Shown here: positions 50,461 to 59,250 of the stretch, one piece after another | How the letters are laid out: every line of letters starts with the position of its first letter | How positions within the stretch are numbered: the first letter of the stretch is position 1 | Origin: Mayamaea pseudoterrestris | Lineage: Eukaryota > Bacillariophyta > Bacillariophyceae > Sellaphorales > Sellaphoraceae | Direction: 5' to 3' | DNA length: 64,000 bases | NCBI GenBank assembly: GCA_027923505.1 | Contig: BROI01000003.1 | Location: forward strand, 372,001-436,000 | The notes under the pieces: generated by a model | What the model was told of the DNA's origin: nothing | The model's input: only the letters and a program-made list of their open reading frames with translations | The model's database searches: none | Program-made: the position numbers and the translations under genes

Positions 50461-52320
50461 TTATGACTGTCTCCGCTCATCAATCGCGGCCAAGGCTTCA
50501 GTGACTGTTGACGCTCCGCTTGTACGAATTCGATGAATCTGCGAAAAGATATTCTCTCCAATAAAACGTGCCTTGTGGGCGAGGTGACAAGCAACTTCCA
50601 CAGCTGGTACAAGCATTAGTGTCTCGACTTTCTTCTTCTTGTCTCCGGCTTCGACAACATTTTTCTTCATATCTGGTGCGTCTCTTGCTATGTGCTGAAT
50701 CTGCTGGATGTCCATCTCGAATGTTCGCAGATCGACGCCTTGATGGTGCAGGAAAAATAGCATGCGCTGCACATGCGCGTCACCAGGACGATAATGACCA
50801 GAATGCGGATAGAGACGAGTAAGATAACCTTCATCGTCCGTAACAAATATACCAGCAGCGGCCACTGCCTTTCCACCAAAAAATGAGCTGTGATGAAAGC
50901 GTTGCTTTGACTTTCCTTGCACTGACGTAATTTTTTGGGCACCATACATAACATTGTCGCGCAGCACAAAGATCCATCCGTCTGGCCCAGTTTGCACTGG
51001 ATCGCCATCAACATCAAAGACTCTGCATCTACCTTGATCATCGGACGAGAAACTGAGAGCATAACCTTGCGTCGTTTCATCGTTGCTGATGTATAGCACC
51101 GTATCAGAATCGAGAGCACTGCGCGGACACTCCGAAAGATTCGGCAGAGGCTGACCAGCAGCTTCCCCTTTGCTATCCAGCCACTCAAAGAACATGTTGT
51201 ATGGGCAGCCGAGTGATTCCCAATGTCGGTAATACACTCGCAAATGCTTTCCATAACGGTGGTACTTGTCGCTCACCTCCAGCCAGGCCTTGCGGTGCAA
51301 CTGCGCATAGTTCCCCCGATCCGTCCCCCGCTTGACAATGTTTGGAGGGTTTGCTCGAATCCCCTTGTATACAAAATCTTGCTTAATCCCCTGGTCTGGA
51401 AGCTTGTCCATGAATCCTCGCTTCGTGGCGCTTCCGAACGGCCAAGCCGGTCGAGACTTTCGTCGAACCGCCAGATCTTTTAGTGGCGTTTGGACTTCAA
51501 AGGAAGTGGCTGGTAATGACTCGCCGCTACTTTGACCGCGCGACTGAACACAAACAATATTCTTGTGATTGGATTCGTCGTCAGAGTCATCGTCATGAAC
51601 GTCGTCTTCAATGATGCGTAGCTGGTCTTCCTCGTTGGGATGCATTTCACCGACGGCTTCGGCAAACTGCTTCGCCTCATTGATCCGTCTAGCAAATGAT
51701 TCCGTACGTCTGTGCAAAAGGTTTGATTCAGCTTCCTTGTCATGACTAGTCGCCAAGGTGAATTCACCCGACAAGGCACCCTTTTTGTATGTTTCGTCAC
51801 GCTCCCCATTCTCCAAAGTTGCTGCATCTTCGGAACGAGCAATAGTCTTATTGTTATCACGAGACGTCGGCGACTTGTAGTGCGAACGCTTGCTAATAAC
51901 GCTACCATTATGTTCAAAGCCATCGACGTCATAAATCAGCATTGTTTCAGAAGATTCAAATCGAGTCGAGTCCTGCTGGTCAACATTAAAATCATTGACT
52001 GCGAGCGCCTTATTCTCACGAACAGAAACTTGCAGCTCATAGGGACTGTCTAGACTATTCGACGTCGTGAAATGAATGCTATCGAGCAAATCTGCATCTT
52101 GAGGCCTCATTAGCAGCGAAACGTCGTGAACGGATGGTTCATGCTGATGGTGTCGAGTTGTCGTTCCATTCGAACAGTTTGGTTGTACTTGTTGCTGCTG
52201 CTGAGAATCTTCGTCGTGTTCTTCATCAAGAAGAAAGAATGATTCTTCTCGATGCATCTCGGACAATGGGGGCTCATGATACGAATCTAAAAGGCTCGAC
52301 GGATGGACCCGAGATTCCAT
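50461..52320 (-). CDS. IQM-like (plant IQ-motif calmodulin-binding family) protein
   Basis: 619 aa, single exon. The C-terminal ~280 residues (from W346) match the conserved core of plant IQM proteins: AWLEVSDKYHRYGKHLRVYY, FFEWLDSKG, ECPRSALD, GWIFVLRDNVMYGAQK, FHHSSFFGGKAVAAAGIFV and LYPHSGHYRPGDAHVQRMLFFL. In plant IQMs an IQ motif precedes this core; I see no clear IQxxxRGxxxR here, so calmodulin binding is unsupported. The N-terminal half is acidic and Ser/Gln-rich. IQMs act in stress and stomatal signalling in plants; the role in an alga is unknown. Converges with PI4K, with 51 bp between stops. Confidence 0.8.
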   Translation of the reverse strand: MESRVHPSSLLDSYHEPPLSEMHREESFFLLDEEHDEDSQQQQQVQPNCSNGTTTRHHQHEPSVHDVSLLMRPQDADLLDSIHFTTSNSLDSPYELQVSVRENKALAVNDFNVDQQDSTRFESSETMLIYDVDGFEHNGSVISKRSHYKSPTSRDNNKTIARSEDAATLENGERDETYKKGALSGEFTLATSHDKEAESNLLHRRTESFARRINEAKQFAEAVGEMHPNEEDQLRIIEDDVHDDDSDDESNHKNIVCVQSRGQSSGESLPATSFEVQTPLKDLAVRRKSRPAWPFGSATKRGFMDKLPDQGIKQDFVYKGIRANPPNIVKRGTDRGNYAQLHRKAWLEVSDKYHRYGKHLRVYYRHWESLGCPYNMFFEWLDSKGEAAGQPLPNLSECPRSALDSDTVLYISNDETTQGYALSFSSDDQGRCRVFDVDGDPVQTGPDGWIFVLRDNVMYGAQKITSVQGKSKQRFHHSSFFGGKAVAAAGIFVTDDEGYLTRLYPHSGHYRPGDAHVQRMLFFLHHQGVDLRTFEMDIQQIQHIARDAPDMKKNVVEAGDKKKKVETLMLVPAVEVACHLAHKARFIGENIFSQIHRIRTSGASTVTEALAAIDERRQS

Positions 52321-52495
52321 GGCTGGGCCCGAGGCGGATGCAGCAAGTGAAATGCGCCTCGAGCGAATTTATGGAGGCACCACCAAAAGCGTGAGCTCGC
52401 GTCGCGCGGATAATGTCGGTCCGGTACTCACAAGGGTTCGGGTTTTCCGACGCGGATCGCTTTTCGTTCCACTCCTTCATTCATTTTGAGCCCCA

Positions 52496-53476
52496 ATGTT
52501 GCGTCGCTCCTGCCATGGCGCAGCTTGCTTTGTGTACCTCCTTTCAGCTCTTCCGTGCAGCAAGTGCTTGTCCATAGAAACTCGGCAATCGGTACTTTTA
52601 CCATGGATTTTTGACCAACCAGATGTTGGCACCGAGGATGATCAACGAGTGATTGGATTCGCCGAGGAACGACGAGATTCATCGGCCAACACCTTGCAAG
52701 TCAAAATTGAATGGAGCATGGATGGAGAAAACGATGAATCTCTCGTTCATCTTCCGTTTATTGATGACCCGGGAAGTTTGGGCAGTACATTATGGCCCAG
52801 TGGTATTGCTACGGCGATTCTCTGCATGTCGCCCACCATCAAAGAGTTTATGCAATCGCGATCGGTACTTGAACTCGGTTGCGGGCTAGGCTTGACAGGA
52901 TTGGCTGCATCTAAGCATTCTCCAAAGGTCTTACTGACGGATAATGACGAATCTGCGATACAGGCACTGCGAGCGACGGCGGAGGAGCATTACAAGTCGG
53001 CGGCCGACCATGCCATTGACGTTTCACTTTTGGACTGGCGCGACAAACACGTGGTCAAGGAGAAATTTCCTTGCATTGTTGCAACTGACGTCGCTTATTA
53101 CTACTACGTCTTGCGCCCATTGATGGATACCGTCCGAGCTCATTTGCAAGCAACGGATTCGTTCATGCTAACCGTCGGGCAGGGAAATCGAAACTCGCAA
53201 TGGGATTTGCACAACAATTTGCTCCATGGCTGCTACAATCAACTGACGGATCAGCACGAGGATCCATGGCCAGGGTCTACGCAAACGTTGCTGTACAAGC
53301 TGCAAATGAATGATTGGAAACGTGTCGGTGATAGCTCGGTTGCCGAGACGACTGACGGAGCTCTTCCGATTGCAGCGCTGCTGTATCAAACGGAGGGGCA
53401 TCGTTTGTCGCCGCTTACCAAGTGGGATCATGTTGCTTCGGCGGCAGATATTGCGGAAATGTCCAAGACGTTTTAA
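52496..53476 (+). CDS. Family-16 (METTL21-like) S-adenosylmethionine methyltransferase
   Basis: 326 aa from ATG 52496. The start is hydrophobic (CFVYLLSALPCSKCLS), a possible signal peptide. The methyltransferase part shows GSTLWPSGIATAILCM, the SAM-binding motif I VLELGCGLGLTGLAAS (~124-139), KVLLTDNDESAIQALRATAEEH as motif II, LLDWRD and IVATDVAYYYYVLRPLMDTV as post-motifs. Most members methylate lysine on chaperones or elongation factors. LDWRD and ATDV-YY are typical of that group. Substrate and location remain open. Confidence 0.85.
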   Translation: MLRRSCHGAACFVYLLSALPCSKCLSIETRQSVLLPWIFDQPDVGTEDDQRVIGFAEERRDSSANTLQVKIEWSMDGENDESLVHLPFIDDPGSLGSTLWPSGIATAILCMSPTIKEFMQSRSVLELGCGLGLTGLAASKHSPKVLLTDNDESAIQALRATAEEHYKSAADHAIDVSLLDWRDKHVVKEKFPCIVATDVAYYYYVLRPLMDTVRAHLQATDSFMLTVGQGNRNSQWDLHNNLLHGCYNQLTDQHEDPWPGSTQTLLYKLQMNDWKRVGDSSVAETTDGALPIAALLYQTEGHRLSPLTKWDHVASAADIAEMSKTF

Positions 53477-54422
53477 CCTTTATCATCGTGTTCAAATTTG
53501 GCACCCATTTCGAGATGAACGTGATTTTTCAAAGCCTCCATTCAGTAAAGGGAACGTCGCAAATCGTTTTTGCAGCTGTCTTCGTCTGGCGGACGATTGC
53601 AACGTAACGATACTACCAGTGGTAGCGTCAATGTGTTTTATCGTCGGGTCAGTCGAACAGGGAGGCAAGTCTATTGCCATTGATAAGTGTAATGCCTGAT
53701 GGCTTGACCTTGGCTGTCGATAGTCATGACATTTACTGCCACCACGTCCGTGCCTTTTTTAAATTTCATTGCACACCTAAAATGTGCGTAAATAAGTTGA
53801 TGATAGCTAACGAATGAGAGATCGAGATTTCGAGCTCCGCTGCGGTCCCATGAAGTTTCAAGAGGGTTAATTACATTGCGCGCCAGCGACACAAACTTTC
53901 GGGTTCTTGACAGTTCGACAGAAGGTGCGAACGATCTACTATTGAGTAAACAGTAGTGGGCTATGCTCTTCTATCAAAGAAACAATGTCAACTCACCTCC
54001 GTCTCGATTTCATGTGCCTCCGATTCGCAACGTTTCCGCACGTAGAATCAGTACCGAAGCCGCCGTAGCCAACCTTCGATGGCCGGAGGCAACACACTCG
54101 GTGGTGCTTGTAGCGGAAGCTGTGGCGAGGAGCGTCGACTCTGTTATCGTCCTTGTTTCATTCATCTTCTTGATGCTTCACCAGTCACTCTTTGTGCATT
54201 GTAGCGACCCTTGCTTTGTTGATCCATTGGTTTGTCTTTGATCCAACGTTTGTACGTAAAAAGGGCTGAAAAAGGCGCGACGATTTGACCCAAAAATTTC
54301 ACGTGAGCTTCGCTTACTAAACTCTGTAAAGGAACGGTTTATGGTCGCTGACAGCTTGCATCGCTCTCCTTTAGCTTTGCTTTGCCTTATTGATCGATCA
54401 AGCCAATTGAATACGTCTCATC
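53477..54422. other. Long intergenic stretch, no confirmed gene
   Basis: About 950 bp. The minus strand is open for about 100 codons at 53671-53970 (includes AMKFKKGTDVVAVNVMTID) but lacks an ATG until two-thirds through; the plus strand has a 92-codon frame at 53963-54241. Neither shows a domain. One may be an exon of an unrecognised gene. No RNA gene seen. Confidence 0.35.
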
Positions 54423-55649
54423 ATGTCTCTGCAAGCGCTTGACTCGAATGCCGCAGCATCGACTGCAGCACCAGCATCACCTCCCAGTCCAACCGAAGGT
54501 CAGATTGGATACAAGCTGCCACCCATTTGTCATGAGCAAAAATTGAAGGAAACCGCCATGACCGCCGAGGAATTGTCAAAGATGGCCTTTGAGGTGCCTG
54601 TCAAGATTGACGTTTCTATCCCGTTGAAGCATGGAGTTTGTCAGGGCCTTCCTATAATGTCGGCGGCGGTTCGCAACCATCACGAAGCCACTACGATTTC
54701 GTCATCCTCGTCAACGTGCAGTACTTCGGACGCGGAATGCAATCCCATGGTCTTGTCGCTGACGACCTGTGGAAATACTGCTGCGGCGGCAGGTGGAGCT
54801 GCAACACCTCCATCGACGGACCAACATAAACGTCTTGATCGCGATAAGCTGGATCAAATCAACGCCAAGGTTTCGCAGAGCAAGACGAGCCGGCAAGGTC
54901 GAAATACGCAGCGTTGGGTTCCGGCTGCCTCTGCTGCGGCAAGTGCGGTCGGCAGCGATCAGGAGGATTGCGCAGCGGAACACATTCGGCTTGTCACTGG
55001 GTGTGTACCTATTTTGAAGGGAGGCAAGATTTTGCTGGTTAGTGCAAGTCGAAAGGCGGAATGGATTTTACCAAAGGGCGGTTGGGAAATGGATGAAACC
55101 ATGGAGGAGTCTGCGATTCGAGAAGTTTTTGAAGAGGCGGGAGTGCTTGGTGTTCTCGGACCAAGGCTTTCCGATTTTCAGTACGAGACGCGCAAGTCTA
55201 AGAAGCGCAAACTAGATCAAGCCGAACAGTTGGAGAAGAAGCTCAAGAAGGCTGGAGAAGAGTCGTCTACGGATACGGACGAGCCAGTGGTCGCAAGCGT
55301 TGAGCCATCACCTGCTGCCGCAGTCGTTCTTGCCGCAATTGAAGCCGGCATGTCCGCTCCAATTTCCACGGAAGACATGTCTAGAATACGGAGTTTGTCT
55401 CAAGAGGTTGCTCCCAAGACTATTGATGAAACTGCATCATGTACATCCGGACACTCGTCGGCGTATTCGCAAGTACGCATGACACTCTTTCCCTTGTATG
55501 TCAATAAAGTTCTTCCTTCCTGGCCGGAGCAAGGTCGGTTTCGGATGGCTGTGGACATTGACACGGCCATTGAGATGCAAGCTTCGCGGCCAGAGTTCAA
55601 GGCTGCCTTGATGGAAGTCAAGGAGCGTGGTCTTCACCTCGCGTCGTAG
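54423..55649 (+). CDS. Nudix hydrolase, diphosphoinositol-polyphosphate-phosphatase-like
   Basis: 408 aa, single exon. A long Ser/Thr-rich N-terminus (~1-180) precedes the Nudix fold. TGCVPILKGGKILLVSAS, then WILPKGGWEMDETMEESAIREVFEEAGV contain the full Nudix box G-x5-E-x7-REVFEEAG (~219-241) with all metal-binding Glu residues. The GGWE start is shared with DIPP/ATP- or diphosphoinositol-type enzymes. A Lys/Glu- and Ala/Ser-rich insert (~262-345) splits the domain before MTLFPLYVNKVLPSWPEQGRFRMAVDIDTAI. AATAAA occurs just after the stop (near 55679). Substrate is inferred only from family resemblance. Confidence 0.85.
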   Translation: MSLQALDSNAAASTAAPASPPSPTEGQIGYKLPPICHEQKLKETAMTAEELSKMAFEVPVKIDVSIPLKHGVCQGLPIMSAAVRNHHEATTISSSSSTCSTSDAECNPMVLSLTTCGNTAAAAGGAATPPSTDQHKRLDRDKLDQINAKVSQSKTSRQGRNTQRWVPAASAAASAVGSDQEDCAAEHIRLVTGCVPILKGGKILLVSASRKAEWILPKGGWEMDETMEESAIREVFEEAGVLGVLGPRLSDFQYETRKSKKRKLDQAEQLEKKLKKAGEESSTDTDEPVVASVEPSPAAAVVLAAIEAGMSAPISTEDMSRIRSLSQEVAPKTIDETASCTSGHSSAYSQVRMTLFPLYVNKVLPSWPEQGRFRMAVDIDTAIEMQASRPEFKAALMEVKERGLHLAS

Positions 55650-55896
55650 CGAACCTCGACGCTTTCTCTGCATATGAACAATAAAAAGCGTTTTCTTTTT
55701 GTCAACATACAATACTATCTAAAGTTTAGATTTAACCAACCTAATTTAATCAACGGTAGTGGAGCTAACCATCAAATCACCGCATTTGTGCGAAATGCAC
55801 GAGGAACCGGTGCGACTTGTGAGCAAATTTCTATGCCGACGACCCACCATTTTCTCACTTGTAACAGTTGATAAAAGCACCAACAATAGTCATCAA

Positions 55897-56451
55897 ATGA
55901 GTTCCAAAGACGATGAACGATGTGACCAAAAGAAAGCATCACTAGAATCACAACAATTTATCACTTTCCCACATCTACATCCGGGCCATTGCTTCCTTTT
56001 ATCGAGCCTTCCGTTTTGCTACGGCGCCTATCGAACCTTTCACCGTCCTCTTGACGAAATTGTTCGGCCAGTGTTGCATGCACACAAGGTGCCCATCAAC
56101 TTGGTTGAATCGGCGGAAGAACCCATACGACGAGCCGTCGCTTCCGCAGTTGCAGCGCGCGCATTGAAAGTGTCGAGTTTGGCAAGCATTGGAGTGTTTG
56201 CAATTGCCAGCGCCATTGTCTTTTACGCGGCTGGATGGAACTCTTTCGACCATGCGATACGAAACGTGGAAGACTGGGCCCATGACAAGCGAAATGGTTT
56301 AGACAAGTGGCTAGGAGTAGGCAATCGTATCGATCGGAATCATCCGGAGGTGCAAGTGACAAAGAATATGACGTTTGATGAAGAAGTTGAATACATCAAC
56401 AAGACTTACATGCCGGATGAAGACTGGCAAGCTGAAGAAAAAGATATATAA
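55897..56451 (+). CDS. Small unknown protein with one membrane helix
   Basis: 184 aa if ATG 55897 is used; the frame is open upstream with another ATG at 55795. LPFCYGAYRTFHRPLDEIVRPVLHAHKVP is followed by an Ala-rich helix (RRAVASAVAARALKVS) and a hydrophobic segment SLASIGVFAIASAIVFYAAGW (~108-128). The C-terminus is soluble (DWAHDKRNGLDKWLG, FDEEVEYINKTYMPDEDW). No family recognised; could be mitochondrial or ER. It converges on the START-like gene (18 bp between stops). Confidence 0.65.
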   Translation: MSSKDDERCDQKKASLESQQFITFPHLHPGHCFLLSSLPFCYGAYRTFHRPLDEIVRPVLHAHKVPINLVESAEEPIRRAVASAVAARALKVSSLASIGVFAIASAIVFYAAGWNSFDHAIRNVEDWAHDKRNGLDKWLGVGNRIDRNHPEVQVTKNMTFDEEVEYINKTYMPDEDWQAEEKDI

Positions 56452-56469
56452 AATGTAGAGTCTATATTT

Positions 56470-57462
56470 TTACTGTTCAGATTTCAAGTTCAAATAGGTA
56501 GCCATTGTTTCTTCGGGTTCCCAGTTCACATTTATCCTGGTCAACCTTTTCAAAGGTAGCTGCTTTTGCTGCGCCATGCTTCGTGCCGGCACAATGTTTC
56601 TTAGTTGTCGCGTCGACATGACGCCCTCGTAGCCAGAGAGCATTGATGCCTTCTTGACTGCTCGTAGATTGGTCGGAACATCCTCGCGAATGCGCCATTC
56701 CAAGGGTCCGACAGGAACGGGCCCTTTGGGTCGAACGTCAACTACATAGGATAGCAAACTTTCAAGCTGACCCATATCATTGACTCGTTCCTTCACATGC
56801 CATTCGCCGTCAAACTCATTGAAGAAGAAACTGTCAGTGCACTTGAATGTAATTCGTCGCTCCTCCTGTCCTTGATTGGCGTTCAGTAACGCTTCCTGCA
56901 TGTCCATTGTGACGGATGCACCAAACTCGAAACCAATAATCTTCTGCGCTCCCTTTTGATATAATCGACAGTTATACTGTCCATCCCCAGGCTCACCGCT
57001 TGCTCTTGCTTGCAATATTTTCGACTCGACCAAGTTTGGAACATGCACGCTGAGTCGATCATAGTCGGTCAGTATGGCCCACACATCTTGGAGCGGCACT
57101 GGCACGACAATTTCACCGTAGATGCGCCGGCTGTTGGAGGATGTTCGCTCGATGCGGACCGCCACGAGTTCACACGAGTCTTGGTCCGTCGGTTCGGCCG
57201 TTTCCGTGCCTCCAAACCACCATACGTTGAGTGTTGTTGAGGATGCTGATGACGATGTCGTGCGTTGTTGTAGACGAGGTGAAGAAATTGGAACCGAGTA
57301 ACGTGACAGGTCTTGCTTATGTGACCTCTGTTGCTCAACCGATTGTCGTCGCGACGCCGACGGCGAGGTTGGAACGAAGCCGCTCGTGACACTGACTATG
57401 CAGAGAAGCATTACGAAAGGGGCGACGCGAAAGCAGTCCATATCTGATCGTTGTCTTCTCAT
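56470..57462 (-). CDS. Plastid-targeted START-like (SRPBCC, polyketide cyclase/COQ10-type) protein
   Basis: 330 aa from ATG 57462 (second ATG 57441). Residues ~13-30 are a signal peptide (PFVMLLCIVSVTSGF) ending TSGF|VPTSP, an ASAFAP-like plastid motif. The domain starts IYGEIVVPVPLQDVWAILTDYDRLSVHVPNLVESKIL and continues with YQKGAQKIIGFEFGASVTMD, ITFKCTDSFFFNEFDGEWHV and VGPLEWRIREDVPTNLRAVKKAS, matching plant and cyanobacterial cyclase/dehydrase SRPBCC proteins that bind hydrophobic ligands. Its ligand is unknown. It is the last gene before the satellite array, whose edge lies only about 330 bp upstream of its start codon. Confidence 0.8.
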   Translation of the reverse strand: MRRQRSDMDCFRVAPFVMLLCIVSVTSGFVPTSPSASRRQSVEQQRSHKQDLSRYSVPISSPRLQQRTTSSSASSTTLNVWWFGGTETAEPTDQDSCELVAVRIERTSSNSRRIYGEIVVPVPLQDVWAILTDYDRLSVHVPNLVESKILQARASGEPGDGQYNCRLYQKGAQKIIGFEFGASVTMDMQEALLNANQGQEERRITFKCTDSFFFNEFDGEWHVKERVNDMGQLESLLSYVVDVRPKGPVPVGPLEWRIREDVPTNLRAVKKASMLSGYEGVMSTRQLRNIVPARSMAQQKQLPLKRLTRINVNWEPEETMATYLNLKSEQ

Positions 57463-57794
57463 TGTTTTGTAATATTATGGCAGCTTTTGTGTCGGTAATG
57501 ACTCTGAGAGGCATCAGGTGCTGTCAAGCCGGAAGCATGGGGATTGAATCACTCGAAGTGGGGAAGAAGGGAGGTCAGCACGATCACAGAAGGTGGAAAG
57601 AAAGGAAGAAACCATCGGTCGTTGAGTGCAACGTCACTCCATTGACACTGAAACTCGGTAAGACACAGCCCGGTACACATACTTCAATTTGACTACAGTA
57701 CCAGTACCGTACCATACCATAGCAAGTGAAACGAGCCAATTGTACCATTCTGCCGAATACTAGCCCCAATGCATAGCCAGCAAAGAGTGGTTGA
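57463..57794. other. Boundary between gene arm and satellite array
   Basis: About 330 bp. It holds the START-like gene's promoter and, at about 57694-57722, a short degenerate run of GTACC/GTACCA units directly before the first repeat-like sequence. The stretch 57723-57794 resembles a decayed repeat unit but is too diverged to call. Confidence 0.45.
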
Positions 57795-59150
57795 GAACAA
57801 GTTCTGGTACAGAGGTTGCCTGAATTTCATGGCCCCAGGCTTGTCCACAACTGCCATAACCCACTCCAACAGCCAGAGAGGTATAAATTGATTGCTGGAA
57901 GTTGACAAACATTGTTTCATGATGTGGAAAGTGCAATGCATTCATCATTAGTCCATATAGTCTCCAAGTTCTGCCAGTAGGACCACCTGAATTTTGTTGC
58001 CCCAGGCTTGTCCACAGTTGGTGGCTGCCATGACCTACTCCAATGGCCCGAGAGGTATATCTTGATAGCTTGCAGTTGACAGGCATTGTTACATGATGAA
58101 GAAAGTGCAGTGCATTCATCACTAGTCCATGTGGTCTCCAAGTTCTGCGACAGGGACTGCCTGAATTATGTGTCCCCAGGCTTGTCCACAGTCGGCGACT
58201 ACCAAAACCCACTCCATTGGCCAGAGAGGTATATAATGATAGCTGGCAGTTAACAGGCATTGTATAACAATGTAAATGCATTCATCACTGGCCCATGTAG
58301 TCTCCAAGTTCTGCCAGTAGGACCACCTAAATTTTGTGGCCCCAGGCTTGTCCACAGTAGCTGGCTGCCATGACCCACTCCAATGGCCAGAGAGGTATAT
58401 ATTAAAAGATGGCAATTGACAGGCATTGTCTCATGATGTAAAATGTGCAATGCATTCATCACTGATCCATGCTGTCTCCAAATTCTGCCAGTAGGACCTT
58501 CCAGACTGTTGTGGCCCCAGGCTTGTCCACATTCGGTGGCTGCCACGACCCACTCCAATGGCCAGAGAGTGTCCCAAGGCTTGTCCTCAGTAGCTGGCCA
58601 CCATAACCCACTCCAACAGCCAGAGACGTGTCAATTGATAGCTGGCAGATGACAGGCATTGTTTCATGATGTCAAAAGTGCAATGCATTCATCAATAGCC
58701 CATGTAGTCTCCAAGTCCCATGCCAGAGATTGCCAGCATTTCATGTCCCCAGCTTTGTCAACAGTAGCTGGCTGCCATAACCCACTCCAACAGCCAGAGT
58801 GGTATCAATTGATAGCTGGCAGTTGTTAGGCATTGTTTCATGATGTCAAAAGTGCAATGCATTCATCAATAGCCCATGCAGTCTCCAAGTTCCATTACAG
58901 GGACTGCCAGTATTTCATGTCCCCAGGCTTGTCCACAGTACCTTGCTGCCATAATCCACTCCAACAGCCAGGGAGGTATCAATTGATAGCTGGCAGTTGA
59001 CAGGCATTGTTTCATGATGTCAAAAGTGCAATGCATTCATCACTGGCCCATGTTGTCTCCAACTTCTGTGACAGGGACTGCCAGAATCTCGTGTCCCCAG
59101 GCTTGTCCTCAGTAGCTGGCCGCCAAAATCCATTCCAACAGCCAGGGAAG
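57795..59150 (-). repeat. Satellite block 1: ~174-bp tandem repeat, reverse orientation
   Basis: About eight tandem units, each holding in order (plus strand) a GGCTTGTCC(A/T)CA motif, CCACTCCAA(C/T)(A/G)GCCAGAGAGG, a TGATAGCTGGCAGTTGAC-like core, CATTGTTTCATGATG and GCAATGCATTCATCA. This is the reverse complement of block 2. Units before about 58570 carry TCTGCCAGTAGGACCACCTG and are more diverged (spacing 163-179 bp). Units after it carry the GACTGCCAG version, closer to block 2. At 58569 a unit is cut, leaving two GGCTTGTCC motifs only about 50 bp apart. Confidence 0.95.
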
Positions 59151-59250
59151 TGTCTCAGAAGACTGCAATGTGACTGGTGAGAAGTTATCACCATTCTCAG
59201 CCCGCCAATGCCTTGATATTCAATTGTCCCTACAGCAAGCCATGTATACA
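59151..59250. other. Non-repeat spacer at the orientation switch of the satellite
   Basis: About 100 bp with no match to the unit on either strand. To its left the units read in reverse, to its right forward, so it marks the turning point of the array. The edges are taken where recognisable unit sequence stops (GCCAGGGAAG on the left, GCCTGGGGACAC on the right). Confidence 0.85.

Noticed and set aside
53963-54241. 92-codon plus-strand frame with a hydrophobic end
   Set aside because: No start context, domain or splice partner; the hydrophobic end alone is not enough.
1-57700. Retroelement or virus-like remains
   Set aside because: No reverse transcriptase, integrase, capsid or long terminal repeat signature was seen in any frame across the gene arm.
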